From Microbacterium sp. STN6 (GTDB lineage Bacteria > Actinomycetota > Actinomycetes > Actinomycetales > Microbacteriaceae), in the NCBI RefSeq assembly GCF_026410545.1, contig NZ_JAPMIT010000001.1, positions 372,001 through 436,000 of the forward strand: a stretch of DNA of 64,000 bases, in the 5' to 3' direction. This document shows, piece after piece, positions 7,756 to 17,075 of this stretch (position 1 is its first letter; each line of letters starts with the position of its first letter). The translations under genes were made by a program, and so were the position numbers. The notes under the pieces were generated by a model that was not told the origin of the DNA, ran no database searches, and saw nothing but the letters and a program-made list of their open reading frames with translations.

Positions 7756-9531
7756 TCAGACGATGTTCAGCAGGCGGTGGCCCGACGACACCGTCGCGCC
7801 GACCGACGCGTTGACATCGGCGATCGTGCCGTCCTTGTGCGCGGTCAGCGGCTGCTCCATCTTCATGGCCTCGAGCACGAGCACGAGGTCGCCCTTGACG
7901 ACCTTGTCGCCCTCGCCCACCGCAAGCTTCACGATCGTGGCCTGCATGGGCGCCGTGATCGAGTCACCGGTCGACGTCGCGGCCGACCCGTTGCCCGGGT
8001 TCCCGCCCGCACGGCGGCGCGGTGCCGGCGAAGCAGCGGCGGCACCGGCCGCGCTGCCGGCCAGCAGCGACGTCGGCAGGCTCACCTGGATGCGCTTGCC
8101 CTCGACCTCGACGACCACGCTGTGCCGGCGCTCGGCAGGTGCGGCCTCCTCGAGTGCGCCGCTCCAGGGCTCCAGCTCGTTCGTGAACTCCGTCTCGATC
8201 CAGCGCGTATACACGCCGAACGGCCCGTCGCCGGCCGGCGCGAACGCGGCGTCGCGCACCACGGCGCGGTGGAACGGCAGCACGGTCGGCAGGCCAGCCA
8301 CCTCGAATTCGTCCAGCGCCCGGCGCGCCCGCTCGAGCGCCTGCTCGCGCGTCGCCCCGGTCACGATCAGCTTCGCCAGCAACGAGTCGAACGCGCCCGA
8401 GACGACGTCGCCGGACTCGACGCCGCTGTCCACGCGCACGCCTGGCCCCGCGGCAGGCTTGAACACGTGCACCGGTCCCGGTGACGGCATGAAGTTACGC
8501 CCCGGGTCCTCCCCGTTGATGCGGAACTCGAACGAGTGGCCGCGCGGCTCGGGGTCGGCGTAGTCGAGCGTGCCGCCATCCGCGATTCTGAACTGTTCAC
8601 GCACCAGGTCGATGCCGGTGACCTCCTCGGAGACCGGGTGCTCGACCTGCAGGCGGGTGTTGACCTCGAGGAACGACACCGTTCCATCGGCCCCGATAAG
8701 GAACTCGCAGGTTCCGGCGCCCACGTAGCCGACCTCGGCAAGGATCGCCTTCGACGCGCGGTACAGCAGCGCGGTCTGCTCGGGCGTGAGGTAGGGCGCG
8801 GGCGCCTCCTCAACGAGCTTCTGGTGCCGGCGCTGCAGCGAGCAGTCGCGCGTGGAGACGATCACGACGGTGCCGTGCGCATCGGCCAGGCACTGCGTCT
8901 CGACGTGGCGCGGCTTGTCGAGGTACTTCTCGACGAAGCACTCGCCGCGCCCGAACGCCGCGATCGCCTCACGCGTCGCGGACTCGAACATCTCGGGCAC
9001 CTCGTCGCGCGTGCGGGCCACCTTCAGGCCGCGCCCGCCGCCGCCGAACGCCGCCTTGATGGCGACGGGCAGTCCGTGCGTGTCGACGAAATCAAGAACT
9101 TCGGATGCGTCGGCAACCGGATTCAAGGTGCCGGGCGCCAGTGGGGCGCCCACCTTCTCGGCGACATGCCGCGCGGAGACCTTGTCTCCGAGCCGCTCAA
9201 TCGCCTCGGGGGAGGGGCCGATCCAGGTCAGGCCCGCGCCGATGACGGCGCGCGCGAAGTCGGCGTTCTCGGCGAGGAAACCGTAGCCGGGGTGCACCGC
9301 GTCGGCGCCCGAGCGGCGGGCGACCGACAGCAGCTTGTCGATCACGAGATAGGTCTCGGCGCTCGTCGTGCCCTCGAGTGCGTATGCCTCGTCGGCGAGG
9401 CGCACGTGCACGGCGTCGCGGTCCTGGTCGGCGTAGACGGCGACCGAGGCGATGCCGCTGTCCCTGGCCGCGCGGATCACGCGCACGGCGATCTCGCCCC
9501 TGTTCGCGATGAGGACCTTGGTAATGGGCAC
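7756..9531 (-). CDS. accA3: Acyl-CoA carboxylase alpha subunit (biotin carboxylase + BCCP)
   Basis: It carboxylates biotin with ATP and bicarbonate and carries it to the AccD carboxyltransferase for malonyl- or methylmalonyl-CoA synthesis. Residues 1-450 are biotin carboxylase: [13 protein letters not shown], the glycine-rich ATP loop [10 protein letters not shown], and the [14 protein letters not shown] active-site block. The last 70 residues are a biotin carrier domain with the EAMKM motif, whose lysine is biotinylated, presumably by the birA product encoded about 8 kb away. The 591-residue length matches mycobacterial AccA3. The GTG start lies 7 nt after TAGGCT on the minus strand, so the message is probably leaderless. 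The beta and epsilon subunits are encoded at 15.1-16.9 kb. Confidence 0.96.
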   Translation of the reverse strand: MPITKVLIANRGEIAVRVIRAARDSGIASVAVYADQDRDAVHVRLADEAYALEGTTSAETYLVIDKLLSVARRSGADAVHPGYGFLAENADFARAVIGAGLTWIGPSPEAIERLGDKVSARHVAEKVGAPLAPGTLNPVADASEVLDFVDTHGLPVAIKAAFGGGGRGLKVARTRDEVPEMFESATREAIAAFGRGECFVEKYLDKPRHVETQCLADAHGTVVIVSTRDCSLQRRHQKLVEEAPAPYLTPEQTALLYRASKAILAEVGYVGAGTCEFLIGADGTVSFLEVNTRLQVEHPVSEEVTGIDLVREQFRIADGGTLDYADPEPRGHSFEFRINGEDPGRNFMPSPGPVHVFKPAAGPGVRVDSGVESGDVVSGAFDSLLAKLIVTGATREQALERARRALDEFEVAGLPTVLPFHRAVVRDAAFAPAGDGPFGVYTRWIETEFTNELEPWSGALEEAAPAERRHSVVVEVEGKRIQVSLPTSLLAGSAAGAAAASPAPRRRAGGNPGNGSAATSTGDSITAPMQATIVKLAVGEGDKVVKGDLVLVLEAMKMEQPLTAHKDGTIADVNASVGATVSSGHRLLNIV

Positions 9532-9616
9532 GACCTTTAGCCTAAGCGCGGGAGCGGGCGCGGTTTTTGGTCGAGTACCACAAAGCTCGTGCCTGACACG
9601 GTGGGGTACCTACAAA

Positions 9617-9681
9617 GCGGTGTCGAGACGGGTGCGCGAGGGGGCCTGACAACGCGGTGTCGAGTACAGGTGCGCGAGGGG
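9617..9681 (+). repeat. Pair of imperfect 28-bp direct repeats
   Basis: GCGGTGTCGAGACGGGTGCG at 9617 and its variant at 9654 repeat with a 37-bp period, between the accA3 promoter and the end of maf. Shorter fragments of the same sequence, such as GTCGAGTAC and GCCTGACA, occur upstream. Function unknown. Confidence 0.6.
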
Positions 9682-9683
9682 CA

Positions 9684-10373
9684 CTAAAGGGCCGGCTGCC
9701 ACAGCCGGTGCCACGGCACGCCGGCATCCCTGAACAGCGAGCGCAGCGTCGACAGCGATAGCCCGACCACGGTCGACGGGTCGCCCTCGACCCTGGTGAT
9801 GAACGCCCCGCCGAGGCTGTCGATCGTGAACGCGCCGGCGACCTTCAGCGGCTCGCCCGTCGCCACGTAGGCGTCGATCTCGTCGTCGCCGATATCGTCG
9901 GCGAACGTCACCAGAGCGGATGCCACCGCCCCCGCCGCCCGCCCGGCCCGGCCCCCGCGGTGGTCGATCAGCCAGTGACCCGAGAACAGCTCGCCCGTGC
10001 GACCGCGCTGGAGGAGCCAGCGCTCGCGAGCGACCTCGGGTTCGTGCGGCTTTCCGTAGATCTCTCCGTCGAGCTCGAACGCCGAGTCGCCGCCCAGAAT
10101 GAAGCCGTCGATCGGCTCGTCGTCGACCAGCCGGCCGACGACGGCCTCGGCCTTGGCCCTGGCGAGCAGCTGCACCATCTCGGCCGTGCTGAGGCGCCGG
10201 CCGAGCCGCTCCTCCTCCGCAGCGGTCGTTGCAGGCTCGTCGACGTGCGACGGCAGTGTGACGGGCTCGATGCCCGCGGCCCGCAGCGTCGCAAGGCGGG
10301 CGGGAGAGGTGGAGGCGAGATAGAGGCGCACGGGTGTTGTTGTCGTCGCCGTCACGCCGCCGCCCACCGTCAT
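9684..10373 (-). CDS. maf: Maf-like nucleoside triphosphate pyrophosphatase
   Basis: Maf proteins hydrolyse non-canonical or modified nucleoside triphosphates to monophosphates. The substrate loop ASTSPARLATLRAAGI is at about residues 20-35 and the catalytic-Asp segment GGDSAFELDGEIYGKP is near residue 100. A SLGGAFI segment and the C-terminal GLSLSTL complete the family pattern. The 229-residue length is slightly above the usual 190-215 because of an N-terminal Thr-rich extension, so the true start could be a few codons further in. GGAG lies upstream of the chosen ATG. It diverges from the methyltransferase gene. In mycobacteria maf also sits close to the acyl-CoA carboxylase genes. Confidence 0.92.
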   Translation of the reverse strand: MTVGGGVTATTTTPVRLYLASTSPARLATLRAAGIEPVTLPSHVDEPATTAAEEERLGRRLSTAEMVQLLARAKAEAVVGRLVDDEPIDGFILGGDSAFELDGEIYGKPHEPEVARERWLLQRGRTGELFSGHWLIDHRGGRAGRAAGAVASALVTFADDIGDDEIDAYVATGEPLKVAGAFTIDSLGGAFITRVEGDPSTVVGLSLSTLRSLFRDAGVPWHRLWQPAL

Positions 10374-10423
10374 GCTGCCGCTCCCGTCATGTTCGATTCA
10401 GGTCGTTGTGCCATGCTCAACCC

Positions 10424-11680
10424 GTGGTGAAGAAAGTCGAGCTCGAGCCTACCAACGTGGCCCACGGAGGCGTCTTCGTGGCCCGGCACGAGGGGCGGGT
10501 GGTCTTCGTCGCCGACGCCGTCGACGGCGAGCGCGTGCTCGCCCGCATCACCGACGATACGCACGACCGGTTCTGGCGCGCCGAGACGCTCGAGGTGCTC
10601 GAGCCATCCCCGCACCGCCGCGAGCACGTGTGGCCAGAGGCCGCACTCGCCCGCGACCCCGCCGAGCGTGCGGGCGGCGCCGAGTTCGGCCACATCGCCC
10701 TGCCGCACCAGCGCGAGCTCAAACGGCGGGTCATCACCGACGCCCTCTCGCGCATGGCCGGCATCGAGCGCGACGTCACGGTCGAGGCAGCGGATGGCGA
10801 CGACGCCGGGAATGGCCTCGCCTGGCGTACGCGCGTGCGCCTACAGGTGGGAGAGAGAGGCGAGGTCGGTCCGTTCGCCGCACGGTCGCACCACGTGGTT
10901 CCGGTGCGCTCGCTGCCGCTGGCTGTGCCCGCCGTCGCCGACGCCGCCCCGCTCGACGGGCGCCTGGAGGGCGCCGCATCCGTCGATGTCATCGCGAGTG
11001 GCGCGGGCGACGTGCACGTGATCGTGAACCCACGCGACGAGAAGCGTCGCCGCGGCGCCGCACCTACGGCCGGCGCCCTCATCACTGAGGCCGTGGCGGG
11101 GCGCGAGTTCCAACTCGACGCCGGCGGCTTCTGGCAGGTGCACCGGCGCGCCCCCGAGACCCTCTTCCGTGCGGTGCAGGAGGCCATCGACCCCTCTCTC
11201 TTCGACCCGGCCGCCGCCAATCTCGATCTCTATGGCGGGGTCGGCCTGCTCGCCGCCGCCGTCGGCGACCGCTTCGGGCCGGCCACCCGCATCACCTCCG
11301 TTGAGTCGTTCGCGCCCGCGACCCGCCACGCCGGCCGCAACCTCGCCGACTGGCGGGGAGCCGAGGCGGTCACCGCGCGCGTCGACCGCTACCTCGCGCG
11401 TCTCGAAGCGGATGCGCCGGCCCGCGAGCGTGCGCGGCTCTCGCAGGGCACGGTCGTTCTCGACCCCCCGCGCTCGGGCGCCGGGCGCGAGGTCGTCGAC
11501 GGGCTCGCCGCGCTCGGGCCAGCGCAGCTCGTGTACGTCGCCTGCGACCCCGTCGCGCTCGCCCGGGACCTGGCGCTCTTCGCCGATCGCGGCTACGAGC
11601 TGCGGCAGCTGCGCGCGTTCGACCTGTTCCCGCACACGCACCACGTGGAGGCGATCGCGACGCTGGCGCCCGCGAGCTGA
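10424..11680 (+). CDS. TrmA/RlmD-family RNA (uracil-5-)-methyltransferase
   Basis: This class I SAM methyltransferase of 418 residues has an N-terminal TRAM-like beta-barrel (about residues 1-60), a central domain and a Rossmann domain. The Rossmann domain carries LDLYGGVGLLA, the catalytic-site stretch VVLDPPRSGAG, and YVACDPVALARDL with the catalytic cysteine. It would methylate a uracil in rRNA or tRNA; the exact position is not deducible. The GTG start at 10424 is chosen because CATGCT lies six bases upstream and the protein then begins VVKKVELEPTN, where family similarity starts. An upstream in-frame ATG at 10334 would overlap maf. Confidence 0.9.
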   Translation: MVKKVELEPTNVAHGGVFVARHEGRVVFVADAVDGERVLARITDDTHDRFWRAETLEVLEPSPHRREHVWPEAALARDPAERAGGAEFGHIALPHQRELKRRVITDALSRMAGIERDVTVEAADGDDAGNGLAWRTRVRLQVGERGEVGPFAARSHHVVPVRSLPLAVPAVADAAPLDGRLEGAASVDVIASGAGDVHVIVNPRDEKRRRGAAPTAGALITEAVAGREFQLDAGGFWQVHRRAPETLFRAVQEAIDPSLFDPAAANLDLYGGVGLLAAAVGDRFGPATRITSVESFAPATRHAGRNLADWRGAEAVTARVDRYLARLEADAPARERARLSQGTVVLDPPRSGAGREVVDGLAALGPAQLVYVACDPVALARDLALFADRGYELRQLRAFDLFPHTHHVEAIATLAPAS

Positions 11681-11701
11681 GCTTTTTCGCTTGTGACGAC
11701 G

Positions 11702-11726
11702 GGAGCGTCTAGTCACTAGACGCTCC
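11702..11726. terminator. Perfect 11-bp stem hairpin after methyltransferase gene
   Basis: GGAGCGTCTAG, loop TCA and CTAGACGCTCC lie 22 bp after the methyltransferase stop and about 70 bp before the response regulator start. There is no poly-U tail. It may terminate the upstream gene, or act as a palindromic operator for the downstream two-component genes. Confidence 0.5.
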
Positions 11727-11796
11727 GCACGCCCATTACGCCGGCCTCTTCGCGAATCTCATGCCGCGACCGCTCGTTCTCCCCTACGATAAGCAC

Positions 11797-12456
11797 ATGG
11801 TGCGCGTGGCAATCGTCGATGATCACGAGTCCGTGCGTCTGGGGCTCGGTGCGGCGTGCGCGAACGCCGAGTACGACGTGGTCGCCACCGGCGCCACCGT
11901 CGACGAGCTCATCAGCGATCTGGCCGGGCGCGAGTGCGATGTGGTGGTGCTCGACCTCTCCCTGGGCGACGGCTCGAGCGTGACCGCGAACGTCAAGCGC
12001 GTGCAGGGAACGGGTGCGGCCGTGCTCGTGCACAGCATCGCCGACCGGGTCGCCAGCGTGCGTGAAGCGCTCGCCGCGGGAGCGGCGGGCGTCATCCCCA
12101 AGTCTTCTCCCACGACCACCGTGATGGCCGCTATCGCCACCGTTGCCTCGGGCGAGGTGCTCAACAACCTCGAGTGGGCGAGCGCCATCGATGCCGACGG
12201 CGACTTCGCCAAAGCGCAGCTGGGCCGACGTGAGCGCGACGTGCTGCACCTCTACGCCTCCGGGCTGCCACTGAAGGCCGTGGCGATCGAGCTCGGCATC
12301 GCCAACTCGACCGCCCGGGAATACCTCGATCGCATCCGGGTGAAGTACGTGGAGGTCGGTCGGCCGGCGCCGACCAAGGTCGACCTGCTGCGCCGTGCTG
12401 TCGAAGACGGGATCCTGCCGGGCCTGGATCCGGATGCGGGCAATGTCCGCCGATAG
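11797..12456 (+). CDS. Two-component response regulator, LuxR/NarL family
   Basis: This is a 219-residue DNA-binding regulator. The receiver domain (1-120) has the acidic pocket DD at 8-9, a phospho-accepting Asp53 in VVLDLSLGDG, and the conserved Lys in GVIPKSSP. The C-terminal LuxR helix-turn-helix begins LGRRERDVLHLYASGLPLKA. TACGAT is exactly six bases upstream of the ATG (leaderless); an in-frame ATG at 11761 lies upstream of that promoter and is rejected. The stop overlaps the histidine kinase start, so the pair is coupled. The target genes and the signal are unknown. Confidence 0.92.
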   Translation: MVRVAIVDDHESVRLGLGAACANAEYDVVATGATVDELISDLAGRECDVVVLDLSLGDGSSVTANVKRVQGTGAAVLVHSIADRVASVREALAAGAAGVIPKSSPTTTVMAAIATVASGEVLNNLEWASAIDADGDFAKAQLGRRERDVLHLYASGLPLKAVAIELGIANSTAREYLDRIRVKYVEVGRPAPTKVDLLRRAVEDGILPGLDPDAGNVRR

Positions 12457-13678
12457 CTGGCCCGACCGCCGGTTCACGGCGGAACGGGGCCCCCGCAACC
12501 CCATCAGCCGAGCGGGCTTCGAGGTCATCGCCGGCCGTTCCATTGCGATTTTCGGCCTGATCTTCGGGGCGCAGACGGTCAGCGCGCTGCTCGCCCAGGT
12601 GCCGTTCATGACGCCGCGCTGGGGCATCGTGGCGGCGATCGCGGTGTTCGGCAGCCTGGTGCTCGTCGCCGTTGCGGCCATCGTGCAGTTCGGCGTGAAG
12701 ACCGCCATGGGCCTCTCGGCACTCATCTATCTGGCCGTGGTGGCGCTGTGGCCGCTGCTCGTGCACTCGCCCGTGTTCGAGGGCGGCAACAAGCCGTGGG
12801 TCTGGTACCTCTGCACCGTCGCCACGGCGTTCGCCACAGTGGCGTTCCCGCTCTGGCTCGCGACCGTGTACACGGTTGTCGCGCCGGTCGTGTACGGTGT
12901 CGCGCGTGCGCTGCCGGCCGGCGGCGGCGTCGGCCCGGAACTCGCCCTGCTCGATGTCATCTACGCCGTCATTCTCGGCGGTGCCATTCTCGTAATCGTG
13001 ACCATGCTGCGACAGGCGGCATCGGGCGTGGATGCTGCGCAGTCGACCGCGCTCGAGAAGTACTCGACGGCCGTGCGTGAACACGCCATGGAGGTCGAGC
13101 GCGTGCAGGTTGACGCCATCGTGCACGACAGCGTGCTTACCACGCTGCTCGCGGCGGCGGGGGCATCCTCTGCCGACGACCAGTCACGGGCGGCGCGCAT
13201 GGCGTCCGACGCGATCGGCCACCTGCACTCGGCCGTCGCGGTCGACCCCGACGACCAGACGCTGGTGGATCTGGGGCGGCTGACGCGCAGGGTGCGGGCG
13301 GCGGCATCCGCTTTCTCTAACGCGTTTGAGATTCGCACGAGCAGGGTCGAGGGCCAGACGCTGCCGGTGCACGTCGCCGAGGCGCTGTATTCGGCGAGCG
13401 TTCAGGCCATGGTCAACAGCATGCAGCACGCCGGGGGAGCCGAGGTCACCCGCACGCTCAGCATCGAGGGCGGGCGCGACGGCGACCCTGTGACGGTCAC
13501 GGTGACGGATGACGGCGCCGGGTTCGACCCGGACGCCGTTCCGACGGAGCGGCTCGGACTGCGTGTCTCGATCGGCGAGCGGGTGGTGAACGTGGGCGGC
13601 GCCGTCGAGGTGCGCTCGCACCCCGGCGACGGGGCGTCGATCGTGCTCACCTGGCCTGCCGCGGAGGTGCGAGCATGA
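12443..13678 (+). CDS. Sensor histidine kinase (membrane, NarL-partner type)
   Basis: The 411-residue protein has five or six hydrophobic segments between about residues 30 and 195, then a dimerisation/phosphoacceptor helix with DAIVHDSVLTTLL (candidate His228). A C-terminal ATPase domain contains NSMQHAGGA (N-box) and DDGAGFDP (G1). It is the probable partner of the response regulator upstream, whose stop it overlaps. ATG 12434 and ATG 12443 are both possible starts. It lacks an obvious extracytoplasmic sensor domain, so sensing is probably in or at the membrane. The following gene overlaps by four bases and encodes a kinase-like protein. Confidence 0.9.
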   Translation: MSADSWPDRRFTAERGPRNPISRAGFEVIAGRSIAIFGLIFGAQTVSALLAQVPFMTPRWGIVAAIAVFGSLVLVAVAAIVQFGVKTAMGLSALIYLAVVALWPLLVHSPVFEGGNKPWVWYLCTVATAFATVAFPLWLATVYTVVAPVVYGVARALPAGGGVGPELALLDVIYAVILGGAILVIVTMLRQAASGVDAAQSTALEKYSTAVREHAMEVERVQVDAIVHDSVLTTLLAAAGASSADDQSRAARMASDAIGHLHSAVAVDPDDQTLVDLGRLTRRVRAAASAFSNAFEIRTSRVEGQTLPVHVAEALYSASVQAMVNSMQHAGGAEVTRTLSIEGGRDGDPVTVTVTDDGAGFDPDAVPTERLGLRVSIGERVVNVGGAVEVRSHPGDGASIVLTWPAAEVRA

Positions 13679-14742
13679 TCACCGTTCCCCGCCTCATCTT
13701 CCTCGGGCTCGGGGCGCTGTTCTCGGCGTACCACGTGTTCCTCGGCATCTCGACGCTCGGGCACCCGGCGACGCCGCAGCCGGCCATCGCCGCGATGGTG
13801 GTGTACGCGCTGGCCACCGCCGTGAGTATCTGGCCGGGCAGCCCCGTGAAGATGCCGCTGTGGCTCGCCGCGTTCGACCTGGCCGTGTGTGTCGCGCTGC
13901 CGCTGCTCGTGACCAGCCAGCTCGACGGCGGCGCGGACAACGGGTATGCCACGTGGCATGTAGCGGCCGTCGGAACGCTCATGACGATCTGCGCCGTGCG
14001 GCGGCAGCAGCTCATTGCGTGGACGGGCGTACTGTTCCTCGCGGTGCAGACCGTGGTGTGGGGTGGCTTCGGCGCGCTGGCCTCGGTGGGCGTGATCGGC
14101 AGCGTGGCCTGGGTGGGGGTGGCCGTGGTGATCACGCGGGCCCTCGTGAAGGCCGCCCGCGATTCGCGGCAGTTCGCGAAGGCCGAGCGTGAGGCGACCG
14201 AGTGGCAGGCGGCGCAGGAGGCGCACGTGATCGAGCGGCAGTTTCGGCTGCGCAAGACGTATCGGGTGGCGCAGCCGATGCTCACGGAGATCGCGCGCAC
14301 GGGCGGCAACCTCACGCCGGCACAGCGGCAGGAGTGCCGGTACCTGGAGCAGGCGATCCGCGACGAGATCCGTGGGCGCAGCCTGCTGACCGACGACGTG
14401 CGGGAGCAGGTCATGGCCGCCCGGCGCCGGGGCACGGTCGTGAGCCTGCTCGACGAGGGCGGGCTCGACGACATGCTCGAGGAGGAGCGCCTCGAGATTC
14501 TCGGGCGCCTGGCAGACGCGATCCGCGGAACGCGCACCGACCGGCTGATCGTGCGCACCGTGCCGCACTCGTCGCGCGTTGCCGTGACCGTGGTGGGGCT
14601 GAGCGTGCCGGGCGACGGCCACGCCAACGCCCTCGGCCCCGACTCGCACGATGACGAGGTGGACCTGTGGCTGGAGATCCCGCGGCACCCGTCGCAGGCG
14701 GCGGCACCGCTGCTTGCGCCCGCCTCCCCGGTCGGGAAGTAG
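13675..14742 (+). CDS. Membrane protein with degenerate kinase-like cytoplasmic domain
   Basis: The start overlaps the histidine kinase stop (ATGA). The 355-residue product has about five membrane segments in residues 1-160, a charged helical stretch at about 160-225 (RDSRQFAKAEREATEWQ), and a C-terminal domain of about 130 residues. The layout copies that of the preceding kinase, but no phosphoacceptor His-Asp pair and no N-box or G1 motif are visible, so catalytic ATP use is unlikely. It is probably a third component of the same signalling unit, for example a decoy or a modulator that heterodimerises with the kinase. I do not recognise a named family; this role is inference. Confidence 0.75.
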   Translation: MITVPRLIFLGLGALFSAYHVFLGISTLGHPATPQPAIAAMVVYALATAVSIWPGSPVKMPLWLAAFDLAVCVALPLLVTSQLDGGADNGYATWHVAAVGTLMTICAVRRQQLIAWTGVLFLAVQTVVWGGFGALASVGVIGSVAWVGVAVVITRALVKAARDSRQFAKAEREATEWQAAQEAHVIERQFRLRKTYRVAQPMLTEIARTGGNLTPAQRQECRYLEQAIRDEIRGRSLLTDDVREQVMAARRRGTVVSLLDEGGLDDMLEEERLEILGRLADAIRGTRTDRLIVRTVPHSSRVAVTVVGLSVPGDGHANALGPDSHDDEVDLWLEIPRHPSQAAAPLLAPASPVGK

Positions 14743-14802
14743 CGAAGGGGGCCTGTCGCTTCCGAGCCGGGCCCAGAACCGGCGGGTTAAAGACTGCGAG
14801 GA

Positions 14803-14821
14803 GGCCGGCTGTTCGCCGGCC
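14803..14821 (+). terminator. GC-rich hairpin downstream of the signalling operon
   Basis: GGCCGGC, loop TGTTC and GCCGGCC form a perfect 7-bp stem 60 bp after the stop of the membrane protein gene. It is followed by CCCTCGAG rather than a U-run. Confidence 0.5.
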
Positions 14822-14836
14822 CCCTCGAGAAGCCCC

Positions 14837-14871
14837 GAGTCAGGGCGATAACCCGAATATCACCCTGACTC
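14837..14871. terminator. Long hairpin, 13-bp stem with one mismatch
   Basis: GAGTCAGGGCGAT and ATCACCCTGACTC pair around AACCCGAAT with one C-A mismatch. It stands in the gap between converging transcription units and could terminate either direction. Confidence 0.5.
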
Positions 14872-14990
14872 GCCCCCAACACATTCGCCCGCTTACCCTA
14901 GTCGGCGAATGATTGGCGGTGTAACTCGGAAGAGAGACACCTAGCACTAGTAATACTGGCTGAGCCCCAACATATCTAAAAGTCGTCTCT

Positions 14991-15012
14991 TTGGGGGACA
15001 ATTGGGGGACAA
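14991..15012 (+). repeat. Tandem 11-bp repeat TTGGGGGACAA x2
   Basis: Two perfect adjacent copies of TTGGGGGACAA are followed by TCCCGGTCCCCC, whose GTCCCCC is the inverse of GGGGGAC. The sequence resembles repeats sometimes seen at integration sites, but no integrase or tRNA is nearby. Confidence 0.6.
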
Positions 15013-15096
15013 TCCCGGTCCCCCATGGGGCTGCGAGCCCCGAAAAGACGGGGCATCCCACAAATGGGGGGTAGACCCTCGGGGTACAGAGCGTCG

Positions 15097-15336
15097 CTAG
15101 ACACCGTGCCTCCATGCGCCGGGGCCCGGCACCAGTTCCTGGCGGATGGGCCGGGCGCTGCGCACCCAGCCATTGCTCGCGGGCGACGGGGCGAGCTCGG
15201 CCGCGGCGGCCTGCTCTGCGGCGGCCGCAACGATGACGGCCGAGACGGCGGCGATCTCCTCGCTCGTCACGGCGGTCTCGAACACGATGTCACTCGCGTC
15301 GAGCGTCTTCGCGTGCGCCGGCCTCTGCATGCTCAT
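15097..15336 (-). CDS. accE: Acyl-CoA carboxylase epsilon subunit
   Basis: This small, poorly conserved subunit (79 residues) stabilises actinobacterial AccA3-AccD5 complexes. Its recognisable part is the sequence after an Ala-rich helix, NGWVRSARPIRQELVPGPGAW, ending in the PGPGAWR signature typical of AccE. EEIAAVSAVIVAAAAEQAAAA forms the preceding helix. The ATG at 15336 has GGTGGA directly upstream and lies 10 bp after the accD stop; ATG 15330 is an alternative. The gene order accD-accE fits the mycobacterial accD5-accE5 pair. Confidence 0.85.
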   Translation of the reverse strand: MSMQRPAHAKTLDASDIVFETAVTSEEIAAVSAVIVAAAAEQAAAAELAPSPASNGWVRSARPIRQELVPGPGAWRHGV

Positions 15337-15346
15337 GCTCCACCCA

Positions 15347-16945
15347 TCACAGCGGGATGTTCCCGTGCTTCTTCGGCGGCAATGTCGCCCGCTTGGTGCG
15401 CAGCGCACGCAGCGCGCGCACGACCGTCACACGCGTAGCGGCTGGCTCGATCACGCCGTCGAGCTCGCCGCGCTCCGCCGCGAGGAAGGGGCTCGCCACG
15501 TTGTAGGTGTATTCGCTCGCGAGCCGGGCGCGCACCGCGGCGACATCCTCGCCTGCGGCCTCGGCCGCCCTGATCTCGTTGCGATACAGGATGTTCACCG
15601 CGCCCTGCCCGCCCATGACGGCGATCTCGGCCGTCGGCCACGCATAGTTCAGGTCGGCGCCGAGCTGCTTCGAGCCCATGACGATGTAGGCACCGCCGTA
15701 GGCCTTGCGCGTGATCACGGTGACGAGCGGCACGGTCGCCTCCGCGTATGCGTACAGCAGCTTCGCTCCGCGGCGGATCACGCCGGTCCACTCCTGGTCG
15801 GTGCCGGGCAGGTATCCGGGTACGTCGACGAGCGTGAGAATGGGGATCGAGAACGCGTCGCAGAACCGAACGAACCGCGAGGCCTTCTCGCCGGCGTCAA
15901 TGTTGAGCGTGCCCGCCATGGCGTTGGGCTGGTTCGCGATGATCCCGACCGACCGGCCCTCCACCCGGGCGAACCCGATGACGATGTTGGGGGCGAACAG
16001 GGGCTGCACCTCGAGGAAGTCCCCGTCATCCACCACATGCTCAATGACTTCGTGCACGTCGTATGGCTGGTTCGGAGAATCGGGTATGAGCGAGTTGAGC
16101 CTTCGGTCGGCATCCGTTATCTCGAGCTCCGGCTCGCTCTCGAACGCCGGCAGCTCGGAGAGATTGTTGTCCGGCAGGAACCCGAGCAGCGTGCGCACGT
16201 AGTCGAGGGCATCCTCCTCGTCGTTCGCCAGATAGTGGGCGACCCCCGAGATCTTGTTGTGGGTGAGGGCGCCGCCGAGCTCTTCCATGCCCACGTCTTC
16301 GCCGGTGACGGTCTTGATGACGTCGGGCCCGGTGACGAACATCTGGCTGGTCTTGTCGACCATGATCACGAAGTCGGTGAGCGCGGGGGAGTACACGGCG
16401 CCGCCCGCCGCGGGGCCCATGATGACCGAGATCTGCGGGATCACGCCGGAGGCCTGCGTGTTGCGGCGGAAGATCTCACCGTACTTACCGAGCGCGACCA
16501 CGCCCTCCTGAATGCGCGCGCCGCCCGAGTCGAGCAGGCCGATGATGGGAACGCCGAGCCGCAGCGCCAGGTCCATGACCTTGATGATCTTCTCGCCGGC
16601 GACCTCGCCGAGCGAGCCGCCGAAGATGGTGAAGTCCTGCGCGTAGACCGCGACCTGGCGCCCGTGGATCATGCCGGTGCCGGTGACGACCGCGTCGCCG
16701 TAGGGGCGCTTGGCGTCCATGCCGAACGCGTGCGTGCGGTGCCGCACGAACTCGTCGAGCTCGACGAACGACCCGTGGTCGAGCAGCAGCTCGATGCGCT
16801 CGCGGGCCGTCAGCTTGCCCTTCGCGTGCTGCTTCTCGATCGCCGCCTGCCCGCTCGCCGTGACGGCCTCGTGGTAGCGCTCTTTGAGGTCGGCGAGCTT
16901 GCCCGCCGTGGTCATCATGTCGGGGCGCGATTCATTCTCGGTCAC
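15347..16945 (-). CDS. accD: Acyl-CoA carboxylase beta subunit (carboxyltransferase)
   Basis: It transfers the carboxyl group from biotinylated AccA3 to acetyl- or propionyl-CoA. The 532-residue length and motifs fit the AccD5/PccB group: [15 protein letters not shown] near the N-terminus, [25 protein letters not shown] and [11 protein letters not shown] for the acyl-CoA oxyanion hole in the N-half, and [13 protein letters not shown] plus [14 protein letters not shown] in the C-half. The start is set at the GTG 7 nt after TAGAGT (minus strand, 16953-16958), giving MTENES; a GTG three codons upstream would overlap that promoter. accE follows 10 bp later. Confidence 0.95.
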   Translation of the reverse strand: MTENESRPDMMTTAGKLADLKERYHEAVTASGQAAIEKQHAKGKLTARERIELLLDHGSFVELDEFVRHRTHAFGMDAKRPYGDAVVTGTGMIHGRQVAVYAQDFTIFGGSLGEVAGEKIIKVMDLALRLGVPIIGLLDSGGARIQEGVVALGKYGEIFRRNTQASGVIPQISVIMGPAAGGAVYSPALTDFVIMVDKTSQMFVTGPDVIKTVTGEDVGMEELGGALTHNKISGVAHYLANDEEDALDYVRTLLGFLPDNNLSELPAFESEPELEITDADRRLNSLIPDSPNQPYDVHEVIEHVVDDGDFLEVQPLFAPNIVIGFARVEGRSVGIIANQPNAMAGTLNIDAGEKASRFVRFCDAFSIPILTLVDVPGYLPGTDQEWTGVIRRGAKLLYAYAEATVPLVTVITRKAYGGAYIVMGSKQLGADLNYAWPTAEIAVMGGQGAVNILYRNEIRAAEAAGEDVAAVRARLASEYTYNVASPFLAAERGELDGVIEPAATRVTVVRALRALRTKRATLPPKKHGNIPL

Positions 16946-17075
16946 GCCGTTCACTCTACCGGCCGCCTCTCGGCGTCTCCGGGTGACGAAACCCTACAAA
17001 TATCGCGCGCAATTCAATGGATGCCGCGGCTACGGCCCGCCCGCCCCGTCGCTCCCGTCCGCGCGGCGCCGCGCC

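Larger units (their letters stand above)
14743..15096. other. Intergenic region between convergent signalling operon and accE
   Basis: This 354-bp non-coding stretch is less GC-rich than its flanks. It holds two hairpins (14803-14821 and 14837-14871), a tandem 11-bp repeat (14991-15012) and GC-rich short inverted repeats at about 15013-15075. No tRNA fold or protein frame is convincing. Confidence 0.6.

Noticed and set aside
14880-15090. tRNA gene or prophage attachment site
   Set aside because: No cloverleaf can be drawn, and there is no integrase or duplicated att core elsewhere in the window; only the short tandem repeat remains.
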